Position numbers and translations under genes: made by a program. From positions 25,616,060 to 25,680,059 of the forward strand of contig OZ038529.1 of assembly GCA_964036665.1 (NCBI GenBank): a stretch of DNA of 64,000 bases. Reading direction: 5' to 3'. Within the stretch, counting starts at the first letter, position 1. Every line of letters starts with the position of its first letter. This DNA is from Gordius sp. MW1. Its lineage: Eukaryota; Nematomorpha; Gordioida; Gordea; Gordiidae. The notes below the pieces were generated by a model that was given only the letters and a program-made list of their open reading frames with translations, was not told the DNA's origin and did no database searches. This document shows positions 34,901 through 47,700 of the stretch, piece by piece.

Positions 34901-37900
34901 AATTTCTCCCAACAATTCTGCAAATTCTTAACATTGTGATGTTTTATAATATAATGTTTGTTAGACCCATAATCACTAAAGGCCATAAAAACTAATGTAA
35001 TACGCAACTAGATGCAAACACTAAATCTAACCCTAACCCTTGCCTATATTACATTTTGCCTATATTACATTTTGCCTATAAAGGGAAAATTTGTATAAAT
35101 AATTAATTAATCATTAGGCATTTAATACCCCCCTATAGGCATTCTCGCCCCTTCCCACCTTTCTCGCCCATAAATTGCATAGCAAATATGATCCATTTAT
35201 ACGAAATATAGATGAGTCGTCCCCCCTTCCCTTCCCCCCTTCCCTTCTCCCCTCCCCCTTCCCACGAGGGCCGAAGGCCCGAGTTCTATTGTTTAATCGA
35301 TCGTTCTTTTATTTATTTATATACCCTTATAACATGTTAAGGTTAAATGGGGATTTATAAAATTCATGTATATTACATTTTTGTTTTTCTCATAATAATT
35401 TGCAACCTGCTGAATTACTAAAATATATTAAACTGCTTTTAATTGAAAGTGACATTTTGATTATAGGATGTGCAAAAATTGTTAAAAGTTTGTCAACTCT
35501 ACGAATATCGACATTGCAAAATGTACGAATTGGCTCGTAACAAGAGAATTTTGTTAAATTTGGCAATAGCATTTGCTGGAGAATGTCGGGTTGTACTATT
35601 AAAAGAAGCCTTACAAAATTTAGAATTTGGGTTTTATAACGATTTATGCTCTTTGCTTATAGACCAAAAACAAAGTATGATAATGACCTATTTTTTAACC
35701 CTATATAATAATTAGACAAAAGCATCATTATACTCACCTCACAACTTGTACCCGTTGCCACAATATGTGATAGAATAGCCTATGTCATGCAGGGAAAACT
35801 TCTTTGTTTTGGGTCAGAGACACAATTGAAATTGGCATTTACAAAAGGTTTGAAATTATACATCACTCCAAACGACATCGTGGAATCTGAAAAGCTCAAT
35901 GCCGTGGTAAATTAAAACTGTTTATTGTGTTTATTATGTAAAATCACACCAAGAGAAATTGATCGAAATTTAATTTTTATTATAAAATAGAGCGAGACCC
36001 AAACTTTACCCGTTTTGCCTAAAGGTATTGTTACTTAGTTGTTTTTATATATTATAAGAAATGATTTTAATTTAATTAGCATTTTTAAATTGCATTTATG
36101 TTATATTCCCGAATTTAAATACGATTACAAGCCATGATTTGGTAGACTTTTTTTTATATATTGTCGCTTAATTTGTAAAATAATTTCTCTTATTATATTT
36201 TAAAATAATTTTACCTTTTCAAATTCAACTGGTAAGAGGAGAAGATTTTATTCTTGAAATATAAATATTTTACCATAAACATATAAGTATACATTACATT
36301 AAGAGCGCTTGTAAAAAGTCGTAAAAAATTATAACTTACAGCGTTTTTCTTTACTTTCGCTCTTATTCACTCTCCTCCCCCACACTAGTGGCAAATAAAA
36401 GATTAATCTTAGCTTTTGAAAAGAACGCACTTTCCCTCTTCTTATTTACCATGCACTTTACTCCTTCCCTTAATATGTGTGTGTTTTCGCCACTTGCATT
36501 TGATCCTGCACAATTTATATGAGATGATTTTGGTATATTTTGTTGCCCTATATGTCAAGTTTTTGAAATCATTGCTGTCAAAGTTGCTGAAAACATCGAT
36601 TTGGCGTTTACCTCATTAACTGCAAATTAATCAGTAAAATTTTCGTTTAATAAATTGTATTCATCCATATTAATTTAATAAGGATCAAAAATTAAATTGG
36701 AACATTTTAAACTCAAATCTTTGTTAATAATTTATAAAACACAGATAAAAATCTATTTGATTCTGAAACTGGCTTTTAGCTGGCCTTACGTATATCTAGG
36801 CCTGGCCAGAGCCCGTTAGGTTATATTACGGTCAGTTCAGGGCCTGCCCGTTTTTTTAATCAGAAGCCCGCCCAAGTCCGGCCCGCGCCTGTCCTCTGGT
36901 CGGGCTAGGCCGTGCATGTCTCTAGTAATATTTGATAAAACAACACGCTATTCCTATTGTTAAAGGGAAGAGAGAATGTTTTAAGTCTGGGCCAATTCGA
37001 CAAATTTGAATATATCAAATTGTAATAAAGCTATGGCTAATTTTTTTAATGGATTCTTATCTTATTTATATATCAACTGTTACCGATCAATTTATAAATT
37101 AATGATGTTTCAAAAACGTCAAAATTTCTGCTCTTAGCAACTTTGACAGCAAATATTTTAAAAACTTCACATATAGGAAAATAGATAAACAATATATTTG
37201 TGTTCACCGTAAAAAACTATAGCAAAATATGCAAACAGTTTGCCGGTCAATTTTCGGATTTGTTGATATTATTTAAAGTTTAAAAATATAAAATTTTATA
37301 CAAAATTAATTTAAAAATTAGGATAACTATTTTCAAAGGTTATGTAAAAAAGTAATCTAGTGAATATTTTATTCGTTTTTTTAACAATATCGTATACAAA
37401 ATTAGTAAAAAATTAGAAAGAACCGGTTTCAAAGGTTATTTACTAAATAATCTAGTTATAATTTTAATTTAAAACTTTAATAAAAAAATTAAATAAAGCT
37501 TCATCCTATAATTTAGAAATTTTAGCTAGCTTTTTTTATATCATCCAAAAATATAGCAGATAAATCGACACATTTCGGACAAAAACTACCAAATTTTAAA
37601 ATAGTCTGAGGCAAATGCAAGGGTAACGAAAATAGTAAGGGAAGGAGTAAGTTGCATGCGAAGTAGAGAAAGGGAAAGAGAGTTCTCAATCAAAAGCTAT
37701 GATTCACTCTTTTTCTCTCCCAATAGTGTGCGGGACAGAGTGTAGAAGTACCATAGAAGTAAAGAAAAAGGCGGCGCTTGTACAAAGAATTGCCAGCCCA
37801 GCCTCCTTTTTTGATCTTGAGACAAACCAGGAGTTATGTATTGGTTTGGTACCACTTCTGCAAGGATATTTAAACCTTTGCTCTGCTTGTTATGCGACTA

Positions 37901-40900
37901 AGAAAAACAGACACCAAAAAATCTTTAGTTTGTTCATGTGTAGTCGACTGACTAAAACCAAAGGAGGTCGACCAAGCAACGAAACACACCCAGCCCCGTT
38001 TTTACAACATTACTGCATAAACCCAGCCCAGATGTTAGATGCGCGTTTATTAGATCTAAGAAGCTATTGAAAGGATTAAACACACTAATACCATCACTAG
38101 CAAAAATGCCTGTAGTGTGTCGTCCTGTGTCGTCCTATTTTTATGATGATCCCCTCCCCCCTATCGTCTTCTTAAATCCTTATAGATAAAATTACTATAG
38201 GGCGATTGTTGTTAATTAGCATCGCCACATGTGCCGGATTTTCTGGCTACCCTTCGCTTCTTAGATTATTAATACGTAGCTGCAAAGCACACAACGTGTT
38301 GTTGACAGTAACAAAATATTCGATTATTATCTATTGGTGTTGTAAAAAGACCTGGGTTTTTAGCCGACCTTTGGAGTAGACCTTTAGGCTTAGCCGAAAT
38401 TTGAAAAGCAGACCAAAAGTTAGGGTTAGGGTATTTAGTTTAGAAACCTTTAGGCCTAGTCATAATTTTGTTAATAAACCAAAGGTTTTTCATCAGAATT
38501 CATCAGTCGACCTTTGGCATGGTTTAGGTGTTTTGGAGTGTATTTTGAGGATGTTTTTGTGACTTTGAAAATATGCAATATAGATTAGAGATTTACAACG
38601 GGCCCTTTTTAGAAGGTCGGCCCGCCCGTACCCGTTTTCAAAACCTCAAGGCCCGTCCGAGCCCGCCAGTATTTTTTTTAACATTTCAGGCTCGTCCGAG
38701 CCGGTCCATGAGTATTTCAAGCCCGTTCCTACCCGTTTAGAAAAACGTCAAACCCGCGCAAGCCCGTTCAAATTTTTTAAAAAGAACTCCGCACTCGGCC
38801 CAATTTATCAAAAATTTCGCATTATTTTATTTTCTGATATTCATACAAAACATCAATAATTATCATGTAAGAAAAACAAATCGTCAATTATTTCCGTAGT
38901 TAATACACCTAAAAATATCAATATAGTCCTACCATTAAACAACTATAAAAATTAAGAATATTCTACTTTAAACAATTTACTGTTATTTGATTAATTTAAA
39001 TTAATACACCTGAGAAGTTAAAATTCAGTATTATCATTAAATTAATATACTCTAATAAAATTACATGAAAATATTCAACTTTCAATAAGCAGTTTACGTT
39101 GATTTGATTAATTTATATTAGTCAATACACCTAAATTTTAGATTAGAACAAAAATATTTATTAAATTATATAGCACTAATAATAAATACCAGTATTATTT
39201 GTGATAGAATTAAAGAACAAAAATTTTGGTGCATTGTAACTAAGAATTGAACTTACTTATAAAAGAATATATACGAAGCTATAATCTAATTATGTAAACG
39301 AAAATTTATAGCAAATAGAATAAAAATGTTTTAAAGTGAAATTTAGCGCTTGAATAGGAATAAATGCTTCAGGATATACAAAAATTAGTGGTTAAAAAAA
39401 TTAACCATAATAAAAATTATATATTTATTTAATTTTCGCCTTTAAGGACCTTTGTAATTCCATGACCGTTTATATAAAACTTCAGGCCCGTTCAAGCCCG
39501 TTAAAAAAATCTCAAGCCCGCCCGAGCCCGTTCCATCAATTGTTAAGCCCGTCCGGGCCCGGCCCGTTAAATTTTTTATGATACAAAGCCCGTCCGTACC
39601 TGCCCGCGGTACGGGCTTTTAGGCCCGTCCGCGGGCCGGGCCTGCCCGTGCAGATCTCTAATATAGATACAGGGATCTTTTTAATTGCACTGATTTGATT
39701 CTAATAACTTTGAGGGTGATTTATAATATTGATACCTAGTGGTAAAATATAATTAAGAAAAATAATTTGTCAACTTAATTTGGTGACAATTGTCATAATT
39801 GTCTTTTATGAAAGCATAATTAATTTTTTACAAAAATTGGTGGGATAGGGTGTCATAAAATTGTGCAAATATAGTATTTAAATCTGTTAACATATCTTGG
39901 TGATAAATGTTATAATTGTCGTTTGGAAATCAAAATAAATTTTTCAAACGAAAATAGATGGTTCAAAGTTTCACAAAATAAAATTATATTTGTCAACCTA
40001 ACTTGGTGACAGTTGTCAAAATCGGCGTTTACAGAGCTAATTAAATTCTTTTAACAAAAATTAATGGGTAAGGGTCTCACGAAGTTAATATGAATATAAA
40101 ACCAACGGGTCGGATCTCGGACGGCCCATGCAGGGCTGTACCTACAGATTACACTGGTACCCGTCGAAATTAAATATTTTAACTATTTAGTTTTACTTTT
40201 GTGCATTTAAGTTTAAAAATTGAAGAATTATAAACATTAGTGTAAAATAATTTTTTTTTATATTTTACTGAATAACTTGCATTAATGGCACCAATGTCGA
40301 TGTGCTGCCGTTGTGATAACTTTTTTTATTATCTCATCCCTACGATAATTTTATGTAATTTGTTATGTCTTTAATATCACTTAGATGATTATACTCTTGA
40401 GACAATAAAGCAAATGGTGTCTGAATTTATAGGAGGGATCGAATTTATTGGACAAAGAAACAAAGTTTATGAATTTACTTTACCCTATGACTCTAAAGAT
40501 TGCAACTGTATATCGTCTAGCAAAGCAATACAAAAATTTGTGACCTATGTAGAAGAAAATCAAGATACTTTGGGGATACATAATATTGAGCTTTATGATT
40601 CTTGTATTACAGATGTAAGTAGTATAGTTTAAACGTTAAATTATAATTACTTCGTCACAGGTTTTTGAAGTTTTAAAAGGCAGAACTATGGTACAAACTT
40701 CTCCAAGTAGTAGTGTGCAAAATAAGGAAACATATCTCGATCAAAGTTTATTTATATATATTTTATAACGTTAAAATTTATTGAAAAGATATTGTCAAAA
40801 GTCTGTCGAAAGAAGTTAAAAGCTTATGGATTCTTCAAAGCATTGACAGAGTTAAACACAAGTGTTTATATATAATGCGCAACAACAAGTGTTTATACCA

Positions 40901-41735
40901 AATTATCCTTTTCATTTCAGTATTGACCTTTTCAACACACTTGCATAAACTGCATAACAATGATGAGCAAGAGAATATATATCCAATACCTTTAACTACT
41001 TTGATGCATTCAACTCATCGGGGTGTTTTTGAAAAGTGAATACTACAACATTCGAACCTTACATTTAATTTTTAATCATTATTGGCCACCACTTTACATA
41101 GGCCTAACGATTTTAAATTGAGGAAAAAGGAGGGGGGGGGGGGAGGGGGGAAGGAGGGCAAAAAGTTTGGTACTCATTTAGGCCCTATTTGTTTTAAACT
41201 ATTATCATAATGTTAAATGTATGAGATTAATTATGAGATAGAAGCGCTAAGCTCATCAAATAATTTGTTTTATATGATTTAAGGCAAAACCATCGACTAA
41301 TAGACGGCTTAATGCCTTCTGAATATTAATCCATCTTTTGTCATCTATCAAGATGGTTAGTAAAAAGCTTATTTTGCTTCTTATATCTGTTTCATATAAA
41401 ATTACAAATAATTTATATTTTATAAAATTGAGCTTTTTAAACAAAAATATAGGGATAATAATAGAATAATTTATAAATTAGATCAACCTATAAAGCACCA
41501 TCTACACTTATATTTTAAATAATTTCTGCCTAATTTATTTCGTTCAAAGAATTCTTAAGATAAATATTAATTGTTATATTTCATTATAATTGCCAAATAC
41601 AATCCCTCGCTATATAAAGTTTAGGTGAATTTTCAATACGGCGGTCACTTTTAGCAAAACTTTATATCTTGAATATATAAATCCGAGAAATCTATTAGTC
41701 TATAATTAATATATTATCTTATTCTGCGACATCAA

Positions 41736-41781
<46 letters not shown>

Positions 41782-44700
41782 ATTTTCAATTAACGATAAA
41801 AATTAATATGTATATATATATAGGTTTTGATACTATGTTTTAAATGATTATTCAGAGCTAGAGATTCCTATGATAACACGACCTCTACGGGCGTTTTAGG
41901 CACAAGCAAAGAGTTTTTTGGAAAAAATACTATGTCAATACTTTATGATTATCCAGATACTTTATATATCAAGAAATTAAATGAGTGTATATATCGCATT
42001 CCTCATAAATACGATAACAAATGTCACATAACTCTTTCTATCAAGTCAAGGTCTCACGGGTCCAAAATAAAATGTACCGACCTATTCGATCAAATTTGTT
42101 TTAATAAAGCAAAGAAACCTAATCAGAAATATGGTAGAAAAATTTTAAAGATTTTACCTAGTAAAAACAACAAGTGTATTTGCCTTGATAAAGATGGTCA
42201 AAATCAATGTTTTAAAACACCTAGCTCTCAAGCATCTTTCGAATCTTGGTCCAATTTAATTACTAGAGTCGATACTAAAAAATTAAGTAAATTTTTTGTC
42301 AGGAATACAAACTATAGATTTGATGTGATTGGAGGCTACGATAAAATATATCCACAAAATCTCACTTTATCTCTACAGGACAAATATAAAAGTGCATTCG
42401 TTATACAAGATATTTTAAACAAAACTCTGTACAATCCAAGAAAACAAGATATATTAAAGTTGTTATTAACGAATACAGAGCATATACATTATTTGCAATA
42501 TCTTGCATATGCTGATATCGACTATGTTAAAATTTGGTATGATAACAGACTCAAAATTGGAATGGCATCCTTCCTAACTTTATTCGACACATCCTACTAC
42601 AGGAATCTCATTAAATTCAAAGCCAAATCGACAAGCACCTTTAGTAAAACTTCACCTTCAACGGAGAATTACAAATATACGGCAAATAAAAAGGTTTCTC
42701 ATTACACAGACGAGATAAATATACATAATGGGGTTGATTACGGCATTCTTACAATAAATCATCCTATTTTTAACGAAAAGTCACATATAAGGTAATCTTT
42801 TTTAGAAGTAAACAAAATAATTCCAACTTTATATTATAATGTGTAAATTAATATTTTTATATTCTGTATATATTTAAATTCTAAATCTAGTAATTTTTAT
42901 TATAATAGGAGACTAATGATTACCTATGAAACTCAAATAGCAATCATTCTTTTAACTTTAAACATTTTAAATGGGCTAATTAAGAGTAGCTCTTCCTACG
43001 AAGTATTAGAAAGACTTGAACCCTATCACGCCATTGGCTATACGATTGCTCATTTAATAAGCAATTCTATTATACAATTAGCATTGTTAGCATCAGCCTT
43101 TATACTACAGACCATAATTGGGCAAGCTTATGATCCATTTGTCATACTATTTTTTGTTTCATTCAGGTATAAAATATATTGAATAAACTTTCAATATCAA
43201 ACCTCTTTTATTTACATAGCTTAGCGTATATTCCTTATATGGGTTTACTCTGTCGTTTATTTAACTTCATTTGCCCCTCATTTATATGTAATGTTCTAAT
43301 CACCATGTTATGCGTCCTCGCAGACATAACATTAAATATACTGCCAATATATTTTTATAAATGGAGTGCAGTGACAATATTGTTTCCTCCTTTTAGTTTT
43401 TTCAAGGGTTTGCTATTAGTGCACAAACATCATTTTCCGAAAGTTGAGAGGTAATTTATATATTACATCTTAGAAAATGTGTTATAGTGTTTCATATAGA
43501 CACGCGGTTTATGATGAATCTCAAGAAGTTGTCAGACAATCCTACAAATTTTTATTCTTTGCAATTGTCTATAGTGTCCTTGAAATCGCAATACGGGTTA
43601 AGAAGCCGTGGCAATTAAATAAATTGTATTGGGGAAAAATCAAAACTAGGTTTGCAGCTTTAAAAAATCGGATGAAAAAGCATTTACCTATGAAAAATGA
43701 AAGATCTGAAATAAAGTCTGAAGATCCACTTCAAGATTCAGATAATTTAAGGAAAGATAATAATTCAATGGAATTCAAAATTTGGATGAAGGATGTAACT
43801 ACTTCCTTATTAAAAAATATTAACATTCAAATACAAAATAAAAAATGTTTTGGAATTCTCGACCTTAATAAAGCCAATTCAAGTATATAATTTTTACAAC
43901 AACATTATATAATTTTTTAGATTGCAGAATCTTCTACGAATTATTAAGTGGAAAGGTGAAAATTTTGAAAGGAGATGTATATGTGCATGGTTATAATGTT
44001 CGAAAATCAATGTGTGGTAGTTTCAAACTTATTGGTTATTATCCAACCAATCAACTTAATAAGTATTTAACTCCCAGAGAAACGCTTGTCTCGTATGCGC
44101 ATATGTTGGGGTTAGGTGATGCTCATCAGGTAAATTCATAGCTCCACAACCTGGAGCCTAATTAGCGATGCGCATTTTATATTTTATAACGGCAATTTAT
44201 GAAGGTTTACTTATTTTCGTTATTTACTTTTATAATAAGTGCAAGCCCCGAACAAACAATTTTAATCGAGTTAATATTCATCAGGTCAATTTTTAGTGAA
44301 GGAAATTTAGGAGCCAAGTCAAAATTCGACCTAAGTTTAAATTTAGTTCCCCATTATAAATACTTGTTTAGTTGCATTATACATGCAAATTCTACCATTC
44401 TAATTGGTGAATATTTTCGCTTTCCTATTCTAATTATCACCTTTATTTAATTAATAGTTCAAAAATTATCCCAAAAATTAATAACTTAATACATTTTACA
44501 CCAGGACAGCTGGATTTCTGCTACAAAACTTTGAGTAATCCTAAATGTTTTGTTAATTACAAGAGGTTTTAACTTTTACTTTAATTTTTGAATATGCAAG
44601 CAAGTTAAACAAATGTCATATCTTCCAGAAACTTCGTTTAAATTTTCATAAATTTATGAGCGTAGTTAAGTTGCCAACTTAAAGCAATTCTAAATGTTAA

Positions 44701-47700
44701 ATAACGAAATAATGTAAGCAACGCATGTCAAAATAAAGGAAATTTAATTTAAAAACTCATACCCAAGATTAATTTTACCAAGACTATGTTAGTATTGATA
44801 ACTGACAATGTCAATCATAGGTAACTATGTCTCTCTATACTTAAAAGGTGAAAGTCGAGATAAACAAGACCTTAACATTGTTGTATTAAAATGATTGAAA
44901 GTCAGAATTAATTTTAATCCTTACAAGGTTAACTAAATCGTTTTGTGAAGTTTAAATATAGTAAATTAACAAAAATATCCTGATGGGTTTATGCATGTTA
45001 ATCATTTTTTAGCTGGTAGAAAAATACTTGAAGGATTTCGAGTTTGTGGAAGATACATGGATACATCATTGTACTCATGAAACTCGTAGAAAAGTGTGCA
45101 TTGCTCTAACACTCATGAGTAATTATAGGATAGTTTTATTGGAAGAGCCTTTCGAAGGTTTGCCAATATTATTTTTTGTGTATATATCCATGGGCGTAGC
45201 CAGGTTTTGGATTAGGGGGGGGGCAAAAGTTGTTTAAGGGGGGGGGTAAAGCACAAATTTTTTTAAATTTAAGGAATTTTGTATTAAAAAATTTATTTTT
45301 TGTCATTTAAGGATATCTTTTGGTAATATTGTTATTACATTGTTTAGTATTAAATTTTTAAAAGTTGTTAGAATATTTAAAATTTTCAAGGTGTCTAATA
45401 TACATAAAAATATAAAAATCTATGTCGTTTAATAATTTTACAAATAATCGGTCATTATGAGCTATTTTTAAAATTCGCTCGGTAATTTTAACGTATTGTA
45501 CTTATTTACTATATTTGCACAATTATTAAATTATTTTAATACTATTATCAGGCTTTAACGGAAATATACGAAATGTCTTACGAGATTATATTCTTCAGAA
45601 GATCAACCAAGATCGCATTGTGTTAATTTTTACTAGTAGTTTGGAAAACTTTGATATCTGTTGTGAAAGTGCGGTGTTATTTAATGGACAAATTAAATAT
45701 AATGGATCACATAAGGAATTACTATCAAGGTAAGCATAGTTAGCGCGTGTCCGAATTAATATCTCTCCGTGTGTATTCGCTGAGTTACCCATAATTATAC
45801 TATAACAGGTATGGAAGCACCAGCTATCGCATTAAAAATAGCAACTTTGATATAGAGTAGGGCTTTGATTTAGACGACATTATAGAATAAAACGTTTTCT
45901 TGAAATCGAAAAACCATATATTACCCTGCGATTTTTTTTCTATTTGATTAAATTATATTTAAAAAAAATTGTCTATTTTTTAATTTACCCCAATAACTTT
46001 AATGTAACTAGCTCCATCAGGTAGGTAATTGGTACTATATTTAATTATTTTGAAACAAATGTAATTATAATTAGTTACATTTTTTTTAATTTACTGTAAT
46101 TTAAATTGAAATATGTAGTGGAAAAGTAACTTTAACATCTATAAGAATCGCGCTTATAAAATAATTGTCGAATAGCTGTTATATGGTAAATCATTCTCAA
46201 AATTTCCCCCAAAAGTGTGATTGTCTCCTCATCATCGTTAATCACCGCTGTAATTCTGTTATTGTAGGAACATTATAAGATTTTTACCGTTGTGATTGTG
46301 AATCAATATCGGGAGGTGGTGATAAAATCTTAAATTGTTACTACATATAAATGGTTGTTATTTATCATTTAACTAGCTCAACATTTAGTCTTTGTTCCTT
46401 TGAGATTTTGAATAAGTTGATCATAGTATCCTCATCATATATGTATTATAAATGTTATATGAACTTAAATTTCTGTAGTTTGAATTTTATGGTATGGATC
46501 AGTCATAAAATATAAAACTGGCATAATAAAAGGTTTCCAAAGTTGCCGTTTTTTTCAGTCGAAAAGGTTATAAAGTTTCCAAACATTTTTATGCCTTTCA
46601 ACAACACCTAAATTTATTAAAGATGTACATTTATTAAACAAAATAAAAAATTTTACAATAAACCTCGTTATACCTATCATTACAATTTATCATAAATATA
46701 CTTTGTAATTTCCATCTTTTTATTACATTTTATACACACTACTTAATCAAACTTTAACCTAAATATACAAATACATTTCAATTAAAATACAAAGTATGTA
46801 ATTATAATGATACATTTTTTAAATTGTTTGTAGTTATGAATTTGGGTATAGGCTGTTTATAAAATTGAATGCCAAGTCACAGAACAAGTTTCTGAACAAG
46901 ATCCATGACTTATTGGCTCAAAGAATTACAGGATTTTATCCCTTAAGCAAATTCTTGATGGTCAACTCTTCATACATTCTAGTAAGTGAATATTGCATTT
47001 AGATTATAAAGATATTAATTATGGAATTAACGTTTATTTTGATATAGCAAATTTATTTTCAAATATTACTTTATATCTTTACGTTTTATTTTATGTTTCT
47101 ACCTAAATTGGGTATTTGTATCTTCTGATTTCCTTCGAGTTGAAACAGGCGCGTAGCCAAGGGGGCGGAAAGCGGGACTTTTCCTTCCCATTGACCAAAA
47201 TTTGAAATTTTTTTTGATTATTAATTAGATTAAGTGGGTTAAAATATTATAGTTTAGTTGCATAAAAGATTTTAAGACACTTAAAAGCCTGGAAACATAA
47301 TATATACATTTAATTTTTCGAATTTAATTTTCGATTAAATGCATTGTAAAATTTCCGAATATGATTGTGAAAATTGTTATGAAAAAAAAACTTGGTTGAA
47401 CATTTTTTCACATAAAAACATTATACCGGCCCATTGCTAGGAAGTGACTAATTAAGCGATTATGTTTAATATAGTAATTAATTTCTTATATATTTCAATT
47501 TTTATAAATATTATGGTTTGTGTTTTAATTGTTACTTGTGCATATATAGATAAAACTATGCATCTCTTAACCTAATTAAGCATTGAATATCAAATTAAAT
47601 AATATTTGTGGTAATCTATCCTATCCTATATATTTACATAATTTTATTCCATTGATTAATAATTTCTAGATGATACCCTGTATTTGTTCAAAGATGTAGA

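Larger units (their letters stand above)
32933..35466. other. Intron 13 of ABCA-like gene with repeats
   Basis: Includes the MITE 33276-33631, a hairpin/tandem repeat in reverse orientation (33850-34860), a second hairpin-end fragment (35165-35186) and a pyrimidine-rich tract (35220-35275, CCCTTCCC-type). Otherwise AT-rich with nothing recognised. Confidence 0.6.
36025..40384. other. Intron 16 of ABCA-like gene
   Basis: Holds a GC-rich hAT end fragment (36775-36925), a foldback fragment (37115-37250), an unassigned open frame (37699-38070), the hAT element 38586-39660 and degenerate tandem repeats (39760-40090). TCCTTCCCTTA near 36465 and TAAGGGAAGGA near 37640 are complementary, hinting at the ends of another inverted-repeat element across 36.3-37.8 kb. 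Confidence 0.5.

Noticed and set aside
35023-35040. CTAACCCTAACCCT as a telomeric array
   Set aside because: Only two to three units, internal, with no continuation; the AGGGTTAGGGT near 38420 is likewise isolated.
35675-35715. Frame to the stop near 35713 as an early end of the ABCA-like protein
   Set aside because: A 41-nt GT-AG intron removes the stop and rejoins NBD1 homology (IIILTSQL, CDRIAYVMQGKL).
43179-43219. Met at 43179 as a new gene start
   Set aside because: It lies in the intron; the acceptor at 43218-43219 continues the ABCA frame in phase.
45809-45860. TAG at 45858-45860 as the definite end of the ABCA-like protein
   Set aside because: Clear ABCA C-terminal homology continues in exons at 46834 and 54061, in compatible phase, so the TAG is at most an alternative end.
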